NCBI GenBank assembly: GCA_022539475.1
Contig: VCMS01000374.1
Location: 1-46,238, forward strand
DNA from: Gracilaria domingensis
Lineage: Eukaryota > Rhodophyta > Florideophyceae > Gracilariales > Gracilariaceae
Direction of reading: 5' to 3'
Length of the DNA: 46,238 nucleotides
The notes beneath the pieces were generated by a model. It made no database searches. It saw only the letters and a list, made by a program, of their open reading frames with translations, and had not been told where the DNA came from. Position 1 is the first letter of the stretch. Each line of letters opens with the position of its first letter. Below, in pieces: positions 41,554 to 46,238 of the stretch. Position numbers and translations under genes: made by a program.

Positions 41554-44408
41554 TGCAGTGTCAATTCGTTGAATTCGTCGCGAACAGACCATGTGGTGCA
41601 GCGACTAGCTGAGCGAGAAGACCAGAAACTGGAGCTCGACCCAGTGACCAATTGGAAGACGGAGGTGAATATAGGACTTGAAGGGGAAGAGCTCAGAGCT
41701 CGGATCCTTGGACTCCTGGAGCCATTCAGTACCATGTGGTCGGGTAAGCTGGGAGCCATTAAGGCCACCCAGCACAGGATTGACCTCAAACCGGACTCCC
41801 GTCCCATCCACCAACAGCCATACCGCGCGGGACATAAGGCCCGTGAGGTAGAGCTGGAGGAGGTAGAGCGGATGCTCCGCGAGGGGGTTATAGAACCGGC
41901 AAACTCGGAATGGGCTAGCCCTGTAGTGCTAGTCCAAAAACGAGGAGAGACCCGTATGAGGTTCTGTATTGACTACAGAAAACTTAATGCCGTAACGGTA
42001 AGGGACTCGTACCCCATCCCGAGGATGGATGAATGCATCGACTCCCTAGGAGATGCGAACATCTTTACCACACTGGACGCCAACTGCGGGTATTGGCAGA
42101 TCGAAATACCAGAGGGTGACCGTGATAAGACAGCGTTTACATGCCACGCAGGCCTGTATCGCTTCTTACGCATGCCGTTTGGTTTAAGAAACGCCCCCGC
42201 TACCTTCCAAAGGGCGTTAGACATCATACTGTCTAAAGTGAAGTGGACAACCGCATTGGTATACATAGATGACGTAGTCATCTACTCGAGGTCCATAGAG
42301 GAGCACTTCTCACACGTCCAAGTGGTACTGCAGTTGCTACAAGAGGCAGGCGTGACCCTCAAACTACGAAAGTGTATGTTCTTCAACCAAGAGGTAGAGT
42401 ACCTAGGGCATACAATAAGCCCCGGGAAACTCGAAGTGACCAAACGGAATATCCGAGCGGTACAGGAAGCGAAGCTCCCTACGTCGCAGACGGACATACG
42501 ATCCTTTATAGGTCTATGCAACGTCTACCGGCGGTTCATCAAGGGTTTCGCAAAGATAGCCGCACCCCTGAACCGGAGGTTGCAGAAGGGGCAGCCCACA
42601 CACTTTGACCACCTGGAAGAGGACGAGGTAGAGGCGTTCTATACATTGTAAGCAGCGCTTCTCTCCCCACCGGTACTGGCATTGCCCAAAACGGGACTCC
42701 CGTATACACTGGACACGGATGCGTCGGACGCCCAAATAGGTTGCTGCCTAATGCAGGAACAGGAGGACGGCAAGCTCGCACCAATTGGGTATTGGAGTAG
42801 AGCTCTTAACCAAGCGGAGCAGAACTACACCGTAACGGAGAAGGAATGCCTAGCGGTTGTTTGGAGCATGCTCATGCTACGTCCTTACCTATATGGTGTG
42901 CGCTTCACGCTCCGAACGGATCACGACTCCTTGAGGTGGATATTAGGCTTGGCGGACGCATCGGGTCGTCTGGCCCGATGGCGTCTGAGACTCTCGGAGT
43001 TTGAGTACGATGTGCAGTACCGCCCCGGGGTCAAGCACCGAGTGGCGGATGCATTGTCCCGGTTGAATACCGAAGGATTGGACACTGACCCAGTGGACGA
43101 CGACATCCCATGCTTTACTATAGAACCAGCTAACCACGAGGTCAATGAAGTTCTGAAGGGATACTGGCATGATGACAGTACGCACCATGTGGTAGTGGAG
43201 ACCCTCCTTCCTGTGGAGGAAGGGGAACACGCTCCAATCACCCGTGAGGAATTCTTACGCGAACAATCGACCGATAGGCTGTGCAAAACGCTCGCTGACG
43301 TACTTGGAAGGAAGGATTCTCATTTCGACGTCGACCACAATGGGTACCTCATCAGACGCTCACCTTTAGACGGAGCTCTCCAGAAGGTCGTACCTGAGTC
43401 ATTAAGACAAAGGGTGTTATATCTGTCACACAATCCACGGCTTTCGGGACACCCTGGAGCCACGCGGTTGTACTATACCCTTCGGAGGCAATTCTACTGG
43501 CCGCATATGGCTAACGATGTATATACCTATGTGGCGCAATGCAATTCGTGCATTAAGACCCGAGGTGGTGTGGCGAAGCACAGGAAGTACCTAAAGCTAT
43601 TCCCGGCGGCGGGGCCCCTGGAATTCGTAGCAATCGACATACTGGGGCCCCTGCTCAAGACCTCAGAGGGTTATCGCTTTGTAGTAGTCATAACCGACAG
43701 GTTCACAAAGCTCACCAGAGCCATACCTCTGAAGAACCAAACGGCAACGACACTAGCGACAGCCTTCCTGGAGAATTGGGTCTACCCGTACGGTGCTCCC
43801 ATGTACCTACTGACCGATAACGGTTCGAACCTAGCTTCTAAGTTCTTCGAGGCGGTTTGTACAATGCTAGGGGTCAAGCACTACTTTACCACGGCCTATC
43901 ATCCGCAAACAAACGGCCAAGTGGAACGCTTCAATAAGACCCTAGTGGCACGCCTACGGCACTATGTCGAAGAGCACCAAACCACATGGTCGGAGTATGT
44001 CCAACCATTGACATATGCGTACAACCTCCAGGTCCACAGGGTCACTCAAACAACCCCATTCGACCTGGTACTTTCGCGAACACCACATGGTATTATCGTC
44101 CAGCCCGGACCTGACCGCTCGGAAGCGGCCGGAACACTCACACCGGCGAAGGTCAAGAGAAACATACTCCAGAAGTTACGCGCCGCTTTGGCTGCTGCCA
44201 AAGTTAAGATGACAGCAGCCCAAGAACGGTATAAAGCGGAATATGACCGAACGGTGAGCAAAGTGACCAAAGTGGTAGCAGGAGACATGGTCTTCCTTGA
44301 CGTGCCACCAAAAGGTAAGCGACCAACCCCAGCGGAGATGGAAGAGGACATCCGCCTTGAGGAGGATATCAATTCTAAACTACTACCCAAGTCCACGGAC
44401 CATACAAG

Positions 44409-44984
44409 GTGATTCGCTCCGACGAGCATACCGCTACGGTCATAATGGAAGGTTTGGAGAACACGGTCTCCATCGACAGGATTGTCAAGGCCGCACAACC
44501 GACGACAGCGAATGCACAACCAATAGGTGAGCCAACGCAGCAGGAAGCGGAGAGGGAGCAAACGTCTCCCATACCCCCTCCTATGATGAGTCAGCCGAGC
44601 GGTCAACCTTCCACCAGAGCCGTAACGGCTGACCCCACGACCCAAGCGGCACAGGAGATCGAGCCTCGGCAAGACCAACGGGTCACACCACCCACGGGGA
44701 GCCACGCACCCCATGACCAAATGGAAGAGTCACACCCTCAAGTAGACACTCAGGAGTGCGCTATTGACACCATTGTAGGTCACGAACACACCACAAAGGG
44801 TATGCGCTACCGGGTAAGATGGTATGGATGGTCGCCCGAGCACGACTCTATGGAACCACCTGGTCATATCCCTAGCAACTTCATCATCCGATACTGGCGC
44901 AAGCAAGGGCGAACGCCCCACCAACTGGTATTGCTTCGCGTGGTACGCGTCGCTAAGGAAGGGGGGGGTTATCGAAGCCGTTGA
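44409..44984 (+). pseudogene. Integrase tail and chromodomain of element 2
   Basis: Continues pol in a new frame after the shift near 44390: IRSDEHTATVIMEGL is the integrase C-terminal strand region, followed by a polar linker and the chromodomain (about 44750-44915: ECAIDTIVGHEH, MRYRVRWYGWSPEHDSMEP, IPSNFIIRYWRK). It reads through the ACCANNTGGT sites at 44856 and 44920. Confidence 0.8.
44952..44968 (+). promoter_or_regulatory. Polypurine tract-like site after the chromodomain, element 2
   Basis: GCTAAGGAAGGGGGGGG at the end of the sense genes and before the antisense ORF. It could be an old 3' tract, now separated from the LTR by the antisense ORF segment. Confidence 0.5.
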
Positions 44985-45106
44985 ACGCCACGCTACACGA
45001 AAAGCTAACTAACTAACCTAACAGGAAAACAAAAGAAGATCAGAGATCACAATGCAAGACACTTTATTAGTCGGGAAGAATCCACGAGAGGGAACCACGA
45101 GGTGAC

Positions 45107-46238
45107 TTAGGAGGCCTTGGAGGACCCACGGCCACGTCCGCGTCCACGACTGGTTCCACGACCGCGACCACGTCCACGGGAGGTCCCGCGAGATGAAGCG
45201 GAACCTCCACGACCAGAGGACACCGACATAGGTCCGGCGGAGCTTCCGCCCCCGCCGCTAGCCGCGCTCGGTGGCGCACCACCACTTGGTAAGGGAGCAG
45301 AAGTACCAGCAGGTCCCGCAGGGGTACCGCTGCTGACTACCGGCATGGTATTCGCAGGACCAGTGGGTGGATGGAAGGAAGGCGGTAAGCTAGACGGAGG
45401 GATGCCACCAGAGGTCGGAGGAGCAAGACCACTAGACGGCCCTGCACCGGGGGTCAGACCAGTAGGCGGCCTAGGAGCACCGCACGTCGGCGGAAGCGGA
45501 GCCGAACGGAAACCAGTTGAGAAACCACTTGGTGCTCCTGTCCCAGTACTTGCTGGAGGAAGAGGAACGTTGTGAGGACCAAGCGGAGTATGGAAAGGTG
45601 CCGCAGGATCACCACCAGGAGGTCCACCAGGGAGTTGATACGTACCAAGGCCACCAAAGCCTACCATTGGGGTCGCAGGTTGCTGTGACGCAGGAGCGTA
45701 CGGGTTGAAACTTTCCACAGGGGGTCGATGTAACGGCGCGTGGCCTTCCACAAGGTTGCTCAACTGACCAACATAGGCTGTCACCTCACGGTAGAGATTG
45801 CGCTGGAAGTAGTCGCGGAACTGTCGCAGCTCAGAAGTGCGCCGCTCGTGGTGAGAAACCACGGGGAGCAAGTTGGTAAGAGTATCCACAGCGGTGAGGA
45901 TGTCATTTGGACCAGGACGGTTGAAGTGCACCATCGAGGCGTGGTTGAGACGAGCCAGAAGCGCTCGCGTATGCGCCCTATCAGCCACCAGGGGGCACGC
46001 GGATTCACCGGGAGCGACTGGAAACCAACCCGAAGAGCCCCCTGGCAGCCCGTTTCCGGAGGGTGAGCAGCCGCCTGAAGGGTTAGCCGGACGCACTTGG
46101 AACAGGGCGCAGCCACGCTGTCGGAGGAGTAGCTGTACAGGTGAGACGGAGGCATGCGGGGGACCATAGTTCTCGGCAGCCACCATCACGTATTTCGTCA
46201 TTACCAAATGGGTCTTTCGCCAGCGCATGTGCTGCTGT
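45107..46238 (-). CDS. Antisense ORF of element 2, partial, RG-rich C-terminus
   Basis: An uninterrupted reverse-strand ORF of at least 376 codons enters from the window end (open upstream of the ATG at 46228) and stops at 45107. The N-terminal visible part (THLVMTKYVMVAAENYG) resembles TEWAVRTAAYILAEAYD of the element 1 antisense ORF. A Leu/Arg/His-rich helical segment follows (RRTSELRQFRDYFQRN), then a long Pro/Gly/Thr-rich linker, then a tail of SRGRGRGRG repeats ending SSKAS, typical of RNA-binding RG motifs. Function unknown; a nucleic-acid-binding accessory protein is an inference. No stops or frameshifts, unlike the sense genes of the same element. Confidence 0.7.
   Translation of the reverse strand, partial: QQHMRWRKTHLVMTKYVMVAAENYGPPHASVSPVQLLLRQRGCALFQVRPANPSGGCSPSGNGLPGGSSGWFPVAPGESACPLVADRAHTRALLARLNHASMVHFNRPGPNDILTAVDTLTNLLPVVSHHERRTSELRQFRDYFQRNLYREVTAYVGQLSNLVEGHAPLHRPPVESFNPYAPASQQPATPMVGFGGLGTYQLPGGPPGGDPAAPFHTPLGPHNVPLPPASTGTGAPSGFSTGFRSAPLPPTCGAPRPPTGLTPGAGPSSGLAPPTSGGIPPSSLPPSFHPPTGPANTMPVVSSGTPAGPAGTSAPLPSGGAPPSAASGGGGSSAGPMSVSSGRGGSASSRGTSRGRGRGRGTSRGRGRGRGSSKAS

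Larger units (their letters stand above)
40294..44412 (+). pseudogene. pol: pol of element 2: protease, reverse transcriptase, RNase H, integrase
   Basis: The frame is open from 40294, overlapping gag. Protease: VLDTGAGPNLV (DTG 40858-40866). Reverse transcriptase: FCIDYRKLNAVTV, LDANCGYWQIE, MPFGLRNAPATFQ and YIDDVVIYS (42262-42288). TAA at 42649-42651 interrupts pol between RT and RNase H where element 1 reads SLKEA, so a Lys codon was probably mutated. RNase H: LDTDASDAQ, RTDHDSLRWI and VADALSRL. Integrase: HHCC region with LSHNPRLSGHPG and CNSCIKTR, then FVAIDILGP, LTDNGSNLAS and NGQVERFNKT supplying D, D, E. The end at 44412 is caused by a frameshift near 44390; the alternative frame gives GPYKVIR and leads into the chromodomain part. 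Confidence 0.9.
37725..45533. repeat. Dispersed ACCANNTGGT palindromes (20 exact sites)
   Basis: Exact sites start at 37725, 37976, 38036, 38123, 38292, 38438, 38900, 39107, 40698, 40829, 41279, 41588, 41731, 43184, 43981, 44082, 44856, 44920, 45281 and 45524. Central dinucleotides vary (AG, AA, AT, CT, TG, CA, CC, AC). Many one-mismatch sites lie between them. All three codon phases are used. About 0.13 sites are expected by chance in 8.5 kb with equal bases. Confidence 0.85.
37686..46238 (+). mobile_element. Ty3/gypsy chromovirus element 2, 3' end outside window
   Basis: LTR, primer binding site, gag with zinc knuckle, pol (PR-RT-RH-IN), chromodomain and antisense ORF follow in order. It is related to element 1 in plan and in the RT core but belongs to another family: the LTRs are unrelated in sequence. 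It is inserted into copy 2 of the transposon gene. It carries one nonsense codon in pol and two or more frame changes. Confidence 0.9.

Overview
This is eukaryotic nuclear DNA. Evidence: a NUP188-like nucleoporin gene, a mitochondrial coiled-coil gene of the DUF1640/MCUR1 type, apparent short spliceosomal introns (about 45-95 nt, donors like GTACGT), two chromodomain-bearing Ty3/gypsy LTR retrotransposons (chromoviruses) and a DNA transposon with terminal inverted repeats (TIRs). The lineage is not fixed by the sequence; an alga or other protist fits, and a red alga is only a guess. I see no bacterial operons, CRISPR array, rRNA gene or convincing tRNA gene.

Layout. (1) 1-14.2 kb holds damaged or hard-to-splice host genes: an unknown reverse-strand gene (1480-2028), a GC-rich island with a 90-bp tandem repeat running into a DUF1640/MCUR1-like gene (3002-3724), a reverse-strand protein with a signal peptide (3964-4740), an unknown spliced gene (5262-6745), a trypsin-fold protease with cysteine in place of serine (6776-7909), an unknown reverse-strand ORF pair (8219-8797), an N-terminal NUP188 remnant (9539-12660) and a WD40 remnant (13103-13600). 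(2) 14246-19442 is a complete 5.2-kb DNA transposon with 200-bp TIRs and a TTGGT target duplication. (3) 20360-32116 is a complete Ty3/gypsy element (element 1) with 773-bp LTRs. (4) 32117-34135 is non-coding sequence with a palindrome cluster and a CT-rich minisatellite. (5) 34136-37685 is a second copy of the transposon gene, split by a 943-bp insertion and then cut by a second Ty3/gypsy element. (6) 37686 to the window end is that element 2, whose 3' end lies outside.

Most coding units carry single in-frame stops of all three kinds or single frameshifts. The region therefore looks like a decaying TE nest beside eroding host genes, unless the assembly has base errors.

Most notable. The transposon encodes, apparently in one polypeptide, a DDE-like transposase core, a SAP-like motif, a PD-(D/E)XK (YqaJ-like) nuclease and a C-terminal Cys/His cluster. 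Element 2 holds about 20 exact copies of the palindrome ACCANNTGGT (an extended E-box) across LTR, gag, pol and antisense ORF, in all three codon phases. Both Ty3/gypsy families carry a long antisense ORF between chromodomain and 3' LTR, and both carry a polypurine tract between protease and RT. Element 1 has a canonical GGGAAAC -1 frameshift site exactly at the gag stop.
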